DNA of 33,799 nt, taken from NCBI GenBank assembly GCA_938005315.1, contig CALLOB010000108.1, forward strand, positions 1-33,799. The letters are read 5' to 3'. The notes beneath the pieces were generated by a model. That model searched no databases, was not told the DNA's origin, and saw only the letters and a list, made by a program, of their open reading frames with translations. A program made the translations under genes and the position numbers. This DNA comes from an uncultured Phycisphaerae bacterium. Its GTDB lineage: Bacteria > Planctomycetota > Phycisphaerae > UBA1845 > PWPN01. This document shows, piece after piece, positions 1 to 7,420 of the stretch (positions are counted from its first letter, which is position 1; each line of letters starts with the position of its first letter).

Positions 1-159
1 TCGGATCAGGCCCGGGAATGGAACCGGCTGCAGGACGCCCTGCGGCAGCTGGGCCAGGCCCTTGCCCGGAAGGAGAACGCCCGGGCCCGGTCGCTGGTCA
101 TCGAATTGCACCGGCAGCTGGGCGCCTGCCGCCGGGCGCACCAGGGGGATGGGGCATGA
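1..159 (+). CDS. C-terminal end of an unknown protein (5' truncated by window edge)
   Basis: An open frame enters from the left edge in frame 1 and ends at TGA 157-159, giving the last 52 residues. The peptide is charged and helical, with heptad-like spacing of Leu and Ala (for example RLQDALRQLGQALARK), so a C-terminal amphipathic helix or short coiled coil is likely. Its stop overlaps the ATG of the next gene in an ATGA arrangement (ATG at 156), which supports both the frame and translational coupling. The family cannot be recognised from this fragment. The frame is an inference from the overlap and the residue composition. Confidence 0.6.
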   Translation, partial: SDQAREWNRLQDALRQLGQALARKENARARSLVIELHRQLGACRRAHQGDGA

Positions 160-455
160 GACTGTTCAGGCGGGCCGGTCTGGTCAAATCGCTGCTGAAA
201 CCCGTGGCCGTGTGGCTGGGGGCATACGGATGGGTGATGAGCACTTCCACCTGCCCCTGTTGCGGCCAGCCCACCTGCCCGGTGGCGCCGCTGAGCGCAG
301 GCCTGCTGGCCAGCATCGGAACCCTCGTCACCTGGTTGATCGGCAGGCGCCACCGACACGGCTTGAAGTCTGTTCATGAGCACGGACACCAGGCGGCGGA
401 TGAGGCGGCCGGCCAGACCCATGCGCGCAACGCTCCCCCCGTCGGCATGACGTAA
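156..455 (+). CDS. Small Cys-rich membrane protein, unknown function
   Basis: A 99-residue protein starts at the ATG that overlaps the upstream stop codon (ATGA), so it is probably translated by coupling. The same frame stays open upstream to 18, but the overlap start is preferred. The N-terminus is basic (MRLFRRAGLVKSLLKP). A compact motif CPCCGQPTCP lies around residues 33-42 and offers four Cys, resembling half of a zinc ribbon or a metal site. A hydrophobic segment follows at about residues 44-63 (LSAGLLASIGTLVTWLIG) and could span the membrane. The tail is rich in His and Ala. No known family is recognised. The arrangement suggests a small membrane-anchored metal- or thiol-binding accessory of the upstream gene, but this is inference. 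Confidence 0.55.
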   Translation: MRLFRRAGLVKSLLKPVAVWLGAYGWVMSTSTCPCCGQPTCPVAPLSAGLLASIGTLVTWLIGRRHRHGLKSVHEHGHQAADEAAGQTHARNAPPVGMT

Positions 456-520
456 CGCGCCCTGCGACTCCTGCTGCACTCCCCGAAAGGGCGTGGTCGA
501 TCCCGCGATGCGCGACCGCC

Positions 521-1591
521 TCAGGCCTCCACGCCGGGCGGCACGATGCCGAAAGGCACGGCGATTCGCGACGGCTGGATTTCCGGAGCGAACCGCCGTC
601 GCAGGTGCGTCCATGCACGCCACGCCAGATCCGCGCTGAGCCCGCCGAAGGCGATACAGTTGTAGAAGCCCTCGATCATGCTCAGGGCCGAGCCGAAGTA
701 GCCCGGGCTGCCGGGACTCTTGACGACCCGATCCTCGCCGACGTCCAGTTCCCGACCGGCGAACCGGAACCGGCCGCAGGCCGCACCGGCCGGCGGAGCC
801 GCGTCGGTGGTCATCGCCAGCCGGGCCGGCCCCAGTGTCCGGGCCAGGTTCGACAGCACGAACGGCGGTAGATGGATGCCGTCGGGAATCAGGGAGACGG
901 TCAGCTCGGGCACGGCCAGCACCCGCTGGATGATGTTGTCGTGGCGGGGAATCTCCGGCGGACAGGCGTTGCCCAGATGGGTGAAGAGCCTGGCTCCGGC
1001 CCGCACGGCACGGTTCAACTGCTCGAGCGACGCATCGGTGTGCCCCAGTGCCACCTGCACGCCCGATCCGGCGGCCGCCCGGATGAACGACTCGGCCGAT
1101 TCCCACTCCGGCGCCAGCGTGACCAGCCGGATGCGTCCGCCGCTGATCGTTTGCCATCGCTGGAAGCGTGCCCAGTCCGGGCCACGGGCGTGCCGGGCAT
1201 CGTGGGCCCCGGCGTAGCCGGTTCGGGGACTGATGGACGGCCCCTCCAGGTGGATACCCAGGACCGCCGAGGTCAACAGCCGGCTGCGGGAGATCGCCCC
1301 GGCCAGTCGGTCGAGCTGGTGCTCGTAAAAGTCGTCCGGGGCGGTGATCAGCGTGATCAGCAGGTGATCGCAGCCTGCCGCGGACATGGCTGCCACGGCA
1401 GACTCGATGGCCGCGGATTCAACCGCCGGGTCGTTGAAGTCCACACCGGCGTAACCGTTGACCTGCGGGTCGAAAAAGGCCGGCCCGACCAGCCACCCGG
1501 CGGCGTCGGCCTGTCCGAGACGGCGGACGTCCTCCCCCGGCGGGGACAGCCGCCGACCGGTGAACACATCGACATAGCGGATCGCGGGCAT
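521..1591 (-). CDS. nagA: N-acetylglucosamine-6-phosphate deacetylase-like amidohydrolase
   Basis: This 356-residue protein is an amidohydrolase-superfamily TIM barrel of the NagA type. NagA removes acetate from GlcNAc-6-phosphate to give glucosamine-6-phosphate in cytoplasmic amino-sugar catabolism. The early motif FDPQVNGYAGVDFND (about 40-54) matches the NagA form in which the usual HxH is replaced by Gln and Asn. Visible metal and catalytic positions are Glu116 in HLEGP, His184 in LGHTD, His205 in THLGNA, His240 in IPDGIH and the catalytic Asp263 in TTDA. The start at 1591 (MPAIRYVDVF) is chosen because AGGAAAG lies 7 nt upstream; the frame stays open further up but reads as non-coding. 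No nagB or PTS gene is adjacent, so the exact sugar substrate is inferred from the family. Confidence 0.82.
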   Translation of the reverse strand: MPAIRYVDVFTGRRLSPPGEDVRRLGQADAAGWLVGPAFFDPQVNGYAGVDFNDPAVESAAIESAVAAMSAAGCDHLLITLITAPDDFYEHQLDRLAGAISRSRLLTSAVLGIHLEGPSISPRTGYAGAHDARHARGPDWARFQRWQTISGGRIRLVTLAPEWESAESFIRAAAGSGVQVALGHTDASLEQLNRAVRAGARLFTHLGNACPPEIPRHDNIIQRVLAVPELTVSLIPDGIHLPPFVLSNLARTLGPARLAMTTDAAPPAGAACGRFRFAGRELDVGEDRVVKSPGSPGYFGSALSMIEGFYNCIAFGGLSADLAWRAWTHLRRRFAPEIQPSRIAVPFGIVPPGVEA

Positions 1592-1668
1592 CGGCAGGCT
1601 TTCCTGGTGCCGCTCGGCGAAGCACACGGGCCCGGGCGCCAGACGTCGGTTCTTCAGCCCCCCGGGCA

Positions 1669-1697
1669 TCCATACCAGACGGCTTGACGGCAGGCAA
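1669..1697 (-). promoter_or_regulatory. Candidate promoter for the nagA-like gene
   Basis: On the minus strand TTGCCT (1697-1692) is followed after 17 nt by TATGGA (1674-1669). This would place the transcript start about 70 nt before the start codon at 1591. The -10 match is only moderate. The -35 resembles other candidates in this window (TTGCCC upstream of lysC, bioA and the gene at 30934). Confidence 0.3.
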
Positions 1698-1866
1698 GCA
1701 GCGAACCGGGACTCGCCGAGGCCGGCCGGCCTGCGACAGTCTGGTCGGTAGAGATGCGCGTCGCCGGCGGCGGGAAAGATGGGCGTTCGACCTGGGCCCC
1801 GGACACATCCGTCCGTGATTCTACGGCGGCTTGTTGGTCGCTGTTCGCGGCGGTACAACGGAGGCC

Positions 1867-4068
1867 ATGTTTGACCTTCTGGGGCGGTGGATCGCCGACC
1901 GGCCGGTCCGCCTGATCATGGCGTGGGCACTGGTCCTGGCGGCCGCTGCGGTCTACTCCGCCGGAGTCGGCAAGAGGCCGCCGGCCGAAGTGGGATCCTT
2001 CCTGCCCCCGGAGTCCGCGCACAGCCGGGCCCAGGAGTTGAACCGCCGGGCCTTCCCGCTGCTGGCCCACCAGAGCTACATCGTGCTGCTGGCCTTTCGG
2101 GAGACCGGCCTGACGCCGCAGGACATGGCGTGGATCCAGGACGCGGCCGTCAGGGCGGGCGAGTTGACCGAACGCCGCGTGCTCTCGCCGGCCAACCCGT
2201 TCCTGCGCCATCGGCTGGTGTCGCCGGACGGGCGGGCGGCCATGGTGGTGATCGGGTTGTCCAGCAACTACATCAGCGCCGACTCCATCGCGGCGGTCGA
2301 ACGCGTGGAGGCCTGCTCCCGGGAAGGCCGGCCCGATGGACTGACGGTGGAGATCACCGGCCCGGGAGGCATAGGGCGGGACTACTTCGCCGCCACCAGC
2401 CGGGCGCTGCACAATACTACCTGGGTGACCGTCGCGGCGGTGCTGGTGATCCTCGCCGTGGTCTACCGTTCACCGGCCGGTGCCCTGGTGCCGCTGGTGT
2501 CGATCAGCGCCAGCGTGTACCTGGCCTTCGTCCTGCTGGGGGTGCTGGAGCGCCTCGGCTGGGCGGTCTCGAACACCGAGCGGATCTTCGCGGTGGTGTT
2601 GCTCTTCGGGGCCGGCGTGAATTTCGCGCTGTTCTGGATCGCCCGTTATCGCGAGGATCTCGGCGGCGGGGGGGTGGCGCTGGGGGCGGCGGCCCGAACC
2701 GCCACCCGCAAGGCCGGTCCGGCCATCCTGGCCAGCGCTGCGACCACGATCTGCGGGCTGAGCACGATGATGGCCACCGACCTGGTGCCCACGGCCAACG
2801 CCGGCAAGGTGCTGGCACCGATTCTCCTGGTGTCGCTGATCGCGGCCCTGACCCTGACGCCCGCGCTGGCCAGGCTGCTGGGCCGGTGGCTGTTCTGGCC
2901 CGCGCGGCCCGAGCACCAGACCACTCTCGGGCAACGGACGGTCTGGCCCTGGCTGGCCCGGCGGGTGTCGGCCAACCCGCGAGGCATACTGCTGGGCGGA
3001 ATGGTGGTGCTGGGACTCCCGGCGATGCAGGCCACGCGGCTGACCCCGCGATTCGACTCGCTGTCGCAGCTTCCAACGGGGTCGTCATCCGCCCGCGGAT
3101 ACGACCTGGCCCGGAAGCACTTTCCTTGCGGCATGCTCTACCCCGCGACGCTGCTGGTCCGCTTCGACGTTGATCCGGGATGGTCCGACGACCACCTTCG
3201 CGAGCTGACCGCCACGCTCGGTGACCGGATCGCGGCCGTGGATGGGGTGTTCGACGTCTATACCCTCGACAGGCCGCTGGGCCGCCGGCGCGACGGCGGG
3301 ATCCTTGAGGGGCTGCTCTCGCTGGGGGCGAGGGACTTCTACGTCTCCCGGACGATGCCCGTTCTTCGCCTGGAAGTGCTGATCAGCCACCCGCCGTTCT
3401 CCGCCGAGGCCATGGCCACGGCCGCCGAAGTGATGGCCGTGGCCCGGGAGTGCACGGCGGACTGGACGGCCGATGGCGGTCCGGTCGAGGTGCTGATGAG
3501 CGGTCTGACGGCCTACATCATGAGCGTGCGCGAGGTGGTGGGGCGAGACCAGGTGCGGGTCATGCTGCTGGCCACGACGGTCATCGCCCTGATCGTGCTG
3601 GTGCTGATCCGCGACCTGCCCCTGACGGTGTTCATGCTGCTGGCGACCTGGCTGACGTTCGGGGCCACGCTGACGCTGACGGACATGTTCTTCCTTCGGG
3701 TTATGGGCGAGAGCGGCCTGGACTACAAGGTGCGGCTGATCGTCTTCGTGATCGTGGTCGCGGTGGGGCAGGACTACAACATCTTCTTGGTGACCCGGCT
3801 GCTGGAGGACCCCTCGGCCGGGCGCGACCGGGCCGCGGCCCAGCGGGCGATCGTGACCACCGGCTCGGTGATCAGCAACTGCGGCCTGATCATGGCCGCC
3901 ACGCTGGGCTCGCTGTGGGCCGGCGGGCTTTCGCTGCTGCAGCAGGTGGGCTTCGCCCTGGCTCTGGGCATCCTGATCGACACCTTCTTCGTCCGCTCGG
4001 TGCTGCTGCCGAGCTTCTTCCTGGCCGTGCGCCGCGGCGCTCCCGGGCCCGACACCTCATGGACCTGA
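1867..4068 (+). CDS. MMPL/RND-family transporter
   Basis: A 733-residue integral membrane protein of the MMPL branch of the RND superfamily, which exports lipids or other hydrophobic molecules using the proton gradient. It shows the internal duplication typical of the family: one N-terminal TM helix (about 12-33), a periplasmic domain, then a five-helix bundle, repeated in the second half. The equivalent helices carry GAGVNFALFWIARYRE near residue 247 and VGQDYNIFLVTR near residue 633; the latter is the classic MMPL signature with the Asp-Tyr pair expected in the proton relay. The ATG at 1867 is preferred over an in-frame TTG at 1831; GGAGG lies just 2 nt before it, which is unusually close. 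The gene is divergent from the nagA-like gene. Cargo is unknown; hopanoid or other lipid export would be guesswork. Confidence 0.9.
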   Translation: MFDLLGRWIADRPVRLIMAWALVLAAAAVYSAGVGKRPPAEVGSFLPPESAHSRAQELNRRAFPLLAHQSYIVLLAFRETGLTPQDMAWIQDAAVRAGELTERRVLSPANPFLRHRLVSPDGRAAMVVIGLSSNYISADSIAAVERVEACSREGRPDGLTVEITGPGGIGRDYFAATSRALHNTTWVTVAAVLVILAVVYRSPAGALVPLVSISASVYLAFVLLGVLERLGWAVSNTERIFAVVLLFGAGVNFALFWIARYREDLGGGGVALGAAARTATRKAGPAILASAATTICGLSTMMATDLVPTANAGKVLAPILLVSLIAALTLTPALARLLGRWLFWPARPEHQTTLGQRTVWPWLARRVSANPRGILLGGMVVLGLPAMQATRLTPRFDSLSQLPTGSSSARGYDLARKHFPCGMLYPATLLVRFDVDPGWSDDHLRELTATLGDRIAAVDGVFDVYTLDRPLGRRRDGGILEGLLSLGARDFYVSRTMPVLRLEVLISHPPFSAEAMATAAEVMAVARECTADWTADGGPVEVLMSGLTAYIMSVREVVGRDQVRVMLLATTVIALIVLVLIRDLPLTVFMLLATWLTFGATLTLTDMFFLRVMGESGLDYKVRLIVFVIVVAVGQDYNIFLVTRLLEDPSAGRDRAAAQRAIVTTGSVISNCGLIMAATLGSLWAGGLSLLQQVGFALALGILIDTFFVRSVLLPSFFLAVRRGAPGPDTSWT

Positions 4069-4075
4069 CCCTGCA

Positions 4076-4090
4076 CCGCCGACACGGCGG
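4076..4090 (+). terminator. GC hairpin after the MMPL gene
   Basis: A perfect inverted repeat CCGCCG-ACA-CGGCGG starts 8 nt after the MMPL stop codon. It has no T-tract, so it may act as a weak terminator or an RNA 3'-end stabiliser rather than a classical intrinsic terminator. Confidence 0.3.
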
Positions 4091-4179
4091 ACGGTCCGGC
4101 CCGGCGGTGGGCGACGCCCCGGCCCCAGTCCGCCCGGGGGCACGGAGCGACATCCCCGCCGAACCAGCGGAGAAGGTAC

Positions 4180-4209
4180 TTGCCCCCGGGTCGGGCCGGC
4201 GGGTATAGT
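4180..4209 (+). promoter_or_regulatory. Candidate promoter for aspartate kinase
   Basis: TTGCCC (4180-4185), an 18-nt spacer and TATAGT (4204-4209; five of six matches to TATAAT) lie between the MMPL hairpin and the kinase gene. The predicted start of transcription is near 4216, giving a leader of about 65 nt to the ATG at 4281. Confidence 0.5.
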
Positions 4210-4280
4210 GCTTCGGCTTCGTGGAGGCGGCGGTCCGGCGACCGGGCCTTCGGATGAGCAGGGAGGATCCGCGGGCGATC

Positions 4281-5501
4281 ATGAGCATCATCGTGCAGAA
4301 GTTCGGCGGCTCGAGCGTGGCCGACGCGGAGAAGATCCATCGCGCCGCCCGCCGGGCGATCAAGGCCAAGCTCGACGGGCATCAGGTCGTGATGGTCGTG
4401 TCCGCCATGGGCAAGACCACCGACAAGCTCGTCGCCTTGGCCCACGAGGTCAACCCGAACCCGCCCCGGCGCGAGATGGACATGCTGCTGACCACTGGCG
4501 AGCAGGTCTCGATCTCGCTCATGGCCATGGCCATCCAGGCCGCCGGGCACGAGGCCATCAGCTTCACTGGCGGGCAGATCGGCATGATCACCGACGCCTC
4601 TCATACGCGGGCGCGCATCCGCTCGATCGACGCCGACCGCATCCACCGCGAACTGGACGCCGGGCGGATCGTGATCGTCGCGGGTTTCCAGGGCGTGACC
4701 GAGGAGGGGGCCCTCACCACCCTGGGGCGCGGAGGCTCCGACACCACCGCCGTGGCCCTGGCCGCGGTACTGCGGGCCGTCTGCGAGATCTACACCGACG
4801 TGGACGGAGTCTATACCACCGACCCCCGGATCGTGCCGCAGGCCCGCAAGATGAAGGAAATCAACTACGACGAGATGCTGGAGCTGGCCTCGCTCGGGGC
4901 GAAGGTCATGCACTCCCGCTCGATCGAGTTCGGCAAGAAGTACAACGTGCCCATTCACGTCCGCAGTTCACTGACCGATACCGAAGGAACCATGATCGTG
5001 GCTCAGACCGCCGGAATGGAAGACATCGTTGTCCGTGGAGTGACGCTCAAGCGCGACCTGGCCCGGGTGATCCTCATCGGGGTGCCCAATCAGCCTGGCA
5101 TCGCTTCCCGGATCTTCGCCCGCATCGCCGAGAACAAGCTGGTGGTGGATGACATCATCCAGAATATCGTCGAGCACGCCAGCGAGGCCAACATCGGCTT
5201 CACTACCAGCAAGGCCGACGCCCGAGAGGCCCGCATGGTGTGCGAGCAGCTCGCCCGCGAGATCGGCGTGCGCTCCGTGGAGCTCGACGAGGACCTGGCC
5301 AAGGTCAGCATCGTCGGCGTGGGGATGAAGACCCACACCGGCGTGGCCGCGAAGATGTTCCAGGCCCTGGCGGACGCCCGGATCAACATCCAGAACATCA
5401 CCACCAGCGAGATCGTGATCTCGTGCATCGTGGCGGCCGCCGACGGCGAAAAGGCCGTGCAGGTCCTCCACCGGGCCTTCGAGCTGGACAAGGAGCAATA
5501 A
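4281..5501 (+). CDS. lysC: Aspartate kinase (aspartokinase), monofunctional
   Basis: A 406-residue enzyme that phosphorylates L-aspartate to aspartyl-4-phosphate, the first committed step to lysine, threonine, methionine and diaminopimelate. The kinase domain (1 to about 235) has KFGGSSV at residues 6-12, [38 protein letters not shown] near 149 and [11 protein letters not shown]. Two C-terminal ACT domains follow (about 250-330 and 335-400), consistent with feedback control by lysine and/or threonine. The size fits monofunctional LysC, with no homoserine dehydrogenase fused. The ATG at 4281 gives the family-typical N-terminus [18 protein letters not shown] at 4261 is somewhat distant, and an in-frame ATG at 4254 is the alternative. 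An in-frame ATG at 4992 (residue 238), preceded by AAGGA, could start a separate beta subunit. Confidence 0.96.
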   Translation: MSIIVQKFGGSSVADAEKIHRAARRAIKAKLDGHQVVMVVSAMGKTTDKLVALAHEVNPNPPRREMDMLLTTGEQVSISLMAMAIQAAGHEAISFTGGQIGMITDASHTRARIRSIDADRIHRELDAGRIVIVAGFQGVTEEGALTTLGRGGSDTTAVALAAVLRAVCEIYTDVDGVYTTDPRIVPQARKMKEINYDEMLELASLGAKVMHSRSIEFGKKYNVPIHVRSSLTDTEGTMIVAQTAGMEDIVVRGVTLKRDLARVILIGVPNQPGIASRIFARIAENKLVVDDIIQNIVEHASEANIGFTTSKADAREARMVCEQLAREIGVRSVELDEDLAKVSIVGVGMKTHTGVAAKMFQALADARINIQNITTSEIVISCIVAAADGEKAVQVLHRAFELDKEQ

Positions 5502-5537
5502 CCCCGGGGCCCTGCTGTTCGCCCGGCCGTCGTTCGT

Positions 5538-5561
5538 GCCCGCCCGGGGACCGGGCCGGGC
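5538..5561. terminator. Hairpin between convergent lysC and ndk
   Basis: A strong GC stem, GCCCG-CCCGG pairing with CCGGG-CCGGGC with one bulged base and a 3-nt loop, lies in the 73-nt gap between the two convergent stop codons. It could end transcripts from both sides. No T-tract is present. Confidence 0.35.
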
Positions 5562-5574
5562 AGCCGTACGGCGC

Positions 5575-6036
5575 TCAGGCCTCGTCGGGGCGGTTGATCC
5601 AGGCCGCGTCGGGCATCGGGACATCCATCAGCTCCCCGGGCCCGAAGTAGAGCGCGATTTCGGCCGCCGCCGATTCGGGGCCGTCGCTGCCGTGCACCAG
5701 GTTGAAGGTCCTGCTCAGGCCGAAGTCCCCGCGGATGGTTCCCGGCTCGGCCTGGGGACCGAAGGTCGCGCCCATCAGCTTCCGGCAGACCGCGATCGCC
5801 CCGGGGCCGGCCAGCACCATCACCACCACCGGCCCGGACGTGATGTAGTCGATCAGCCCCGCATAGAACGGTTTGCCGGCATGCCCGGCGTAGTGCCGTT
5901 CGGCCAGTTCGCGGGAAATTCGCATCAGCTTCATGCCCGCGATCGTCAATCCCTTGTCCTCGAACCGCCGGATGATCCGGCCCACCAGCCGCCGCGACAC
6001 GCAATCCGGCTTGAGGATGATCAGCGTCCGCTCCAC
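5575..6036 (-). CDS. ndk: Nucleoside diphosphate kinase
   Basis: A 153-residue cytoplasmic enzyme that moves the gamma-phosphate of ATP to NDPs through a phosphohistidine. It opens with the family start ERTLIILKPD and carries the active-site signature FNLVHGSDGPESAAAEI with the phospho-accepting His115. Length is normal for the family (about 140-155). The start is GTG at 6036, chosen because it gives the canonical N-terminus and has GGAG 8 nt upstream; the frame remains open upstream but is not NDK-like. It lies 89 nt downstream of the UroD-family gene on the same strand, with a terminator-like hairpin between, so it may be its own transcription unit. Confidence 0.96.
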   Translation of the reverse strand: MERTLIILKPDCVSRRLVGRIIRRFEDKGLTIAGMKLMRISRELAERHYAGHAGKPFYAGLIDYITSGPVVVMVLAGPGAIAVCRKLMGATFGPQAEPGTIRGDFGLSRTFNLVHGSDGPESAAAEIALYFGPGELMDVPMPDAAWINRPDEA

Positions 6037-6067
6037 GCGATGGTCTCCAGTTGGCAGGAAAAACCAC

Positions 6068-6098
6068 AAAAACCCGGGGTCCGCCGCCGACCGGCGGC
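6068..6098 (-). terminator. Hairpin plus T-runs downstream of the UroD-family gene
   Basis: Read on the minus strand, GCCGCC-GGTC-GGCGGC (6098-6083) is followed after 10 nt by TTTTT (6072-6068) and, 4 nt later, another TTTTT (6063-6059). This is the only hairpin in the window with nearby T-runs. The gap between stem and T-run is longer than ideal. Confidence 0.42.
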
Positions 6099-6125
6099 AC
6101 AGCACCGCACAGGGGCGCTGCCGGG

Positions 6126-7118
6126 TCAGGGCCCGGCCCGGGCGGCCTCGACTACCGCCTCGAGATTGGCCCGGGGCACTTTCTCGGGGTCATACGTGCA
6201 CCCGGCCGTGATCAGAATCGGTCGCGTGCCGGCCTGCCGCAGTGCATCGCGGACCTCGGCGGCGCAGTCCTCGGGCAAGCCTTCCGGCAGTGTCCTGAGG
6301 TTGTCCACGCCGCCGGCAATCGCCGGTTTGACGCGGTCGCGGGCATAGGCGATGCTGGGCCCGGCCGTGCGGTCCGCCCAGTTGATCACGTCCACGGGAT
6401 AATCGGCGAAAGCCTTGAAATTCTGAGCCCGCCCGCAGATGTGCAGCATGTTGAACGTGCCCGACGCCGCGGCCCCGAGAATCGCCAGATCGGCCGACCT
6501 GCAGATCTCGTCATAGGTATCCGGCCCGTTCTCGCGCGTGTTGACCCAGTCGTCGCGGACCGAAAGGAAGACCCCATGAGCCCCGGCCCGGATGCACCCG
6601 GCGGCGAAACCGGCCAGGGACTCGGCTATGGCGGCCACCGCGGCCTTGACGGCCGCGCGGTCCTCCCGCAGCAGGGCGGTGATCACCTGGTCGCGTTCAT
6701 CCTGCGCCGCCAGCTTCGGCGGGCCGTGGACGTCGCTGGGCGGGGCGACAAGATACCGTAGGGTCGCCCAGGGGTTGAAGACCGTCGTGCACATCAGCAC
6801 ATCGGGCCCAAGGGCCCGTGCCAGCCGACTCAGAACCTCATACTGGCCGGTGAATCCGGGGTGGTCGGCCGGCAGAGGGCGGATCCGGGCGAGGTCCGCG
6901 ACGGTGCGGATGATGTTGAAGCCCTCCCGGGGGTACGGGTGGTCGTTCATCACCTTCAGGAAATCCAGGTCGAACGCCTCGAGGTGACGCAGGTGGGCCT
7001 CGACCGCTGGTTGCCCGGTGTGCCCCGGCGGGGCGAAATGATGCCAGAAACTCACCGGCGGGCGGTCCGGACGGCTTCCCGCCAGGACGGCCTCGACCCG
7101 TGAGCGTTTGGTCATCAT
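6126..7118 (-). CDS. Uroporphyrinogen decarboxylase-family protein (methyltransferase-like)
   Basis: A 330-residue TIM-barrel protein of the URO-D superfamily, which includes heme-pathway HemE and corrinoid methyltransferases of the MtaA/CmuA type. The start TKRSRVEAVLAGSRPDRPPVSFWHHF is typical of the non-HemE branch. Later motifs fitting the family are DFLKVMNDHPYPREG, NMLHICGRAQN and, near the C-terminus, ITAGCTYDPEKVPRANLEAVV. The candidate thiol and His in HICG and ITAGC would suit a metal-bound methyl-transfer site. The substrate is unknown and heme synthesis is unlikely. Two tandem ATGs (7118, 7115) are possible starts. There is almost no Shine-Dalgarno, and the promoter at 7125-7153 would make the mRNA leaderless from 7118. 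Confidence 0.82.
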   Translation of the reverse strand: MMTKRSRVEAVLAGSRPDRPPVSFWHHFAPPGHTGQPAVEAHLRHLEAFDLDFLKVMNDHPYPREGFNIIRTVADLARIRPLPADHPGFTGQYEVLSRLARALGPDVLMCTTVFNPWATLRYLVAPPSDVHGPPKLAAQDERDQVITALLREDRAAVKAAVAAIAESLAGFAAGCIRAGAHGVFLSVRDDWVNTRENGPDTYDEICRSADLAILGAAASGTFNMLHICGRAQNFKAFADYPVDVINWADRTAGPSIAYARDRVKPAIAGGVDNLRTLPEGLPEDCAAEVRDALRQAGTRPILITAGCTYDPEKVPRANLEAVVEAARAGP

Positions 7119-7124
7119 GCCTGC

Positions 7125-7153
7125 AATGTAGATCGGCCGGCGCCGGCGGTCAA
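7125..7153 (-). promoter_or_regulatory. Candidate promoter giving a leaderless mRNA
   Basis: On the minus strand TTGACC (7153-7148; five of six matches) is followed by 17 nt and TACATT (7130-7125; four of six). Only six bases separate the -10 from the ATG at 7118, so the predicted transcript starts at or next to the start codon. This agrees with the weak ribosome-binding site of the gene. Confidence 0.5.
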
Positions 7154-7420
7154 GCCGGCGCGGCGAATCCCGCCGGCGACGCATCCGCAGAACTCGCAAG
7201 GGTTTGGGGCCTGCACAGCCCGGCGGACCTCCTTTGACGGCCTCGAAATCGCCCGTTAGCCTGAAGCACGTGGGGTCAACAGACTTAGAGCGGGCGTGGG
7301 TCATCGGTGCCAAGGACCGGACAAGGTGAAACCTTAGGCCGCCCCGTGCGTCCTTGTTAATAGAGCCGTCGGCCCGCGGGGGGGGGGGCGGCGCGGGCGG
7401 GGGTACACGGGACAGCGTTG
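7154..7420. other. Intergenic region between divergent genes, with G11 tract
   Basis: Together with 7119-7153 this is a 302-nt gene-free stretch between the UroD-family gene (-) and the ABC operon (+). It holds a small perfect inverted repeat AAGGT-GAA-ACCTT (7323-7335), an AT-rich patch TTGTTAATAGAG (about 7354-7365) that could be a -10 region for the operon without a convincing -35, and a run of eleven G (7378-7388) about 32 nt before the start codon. No ORF with coding character was seen here. Confidence 0.5.
7378..7388 (+). repeat. Homopolymeric G11 tract upstream of the ABC operon
   Basis: Eleven consecutive G residues lie in the presumed 5' leader or promoter region of the gene at 7421. 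Homopolymers of this length are prone to slippage in replication and also to sequencing error. Confidence 0.9.
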
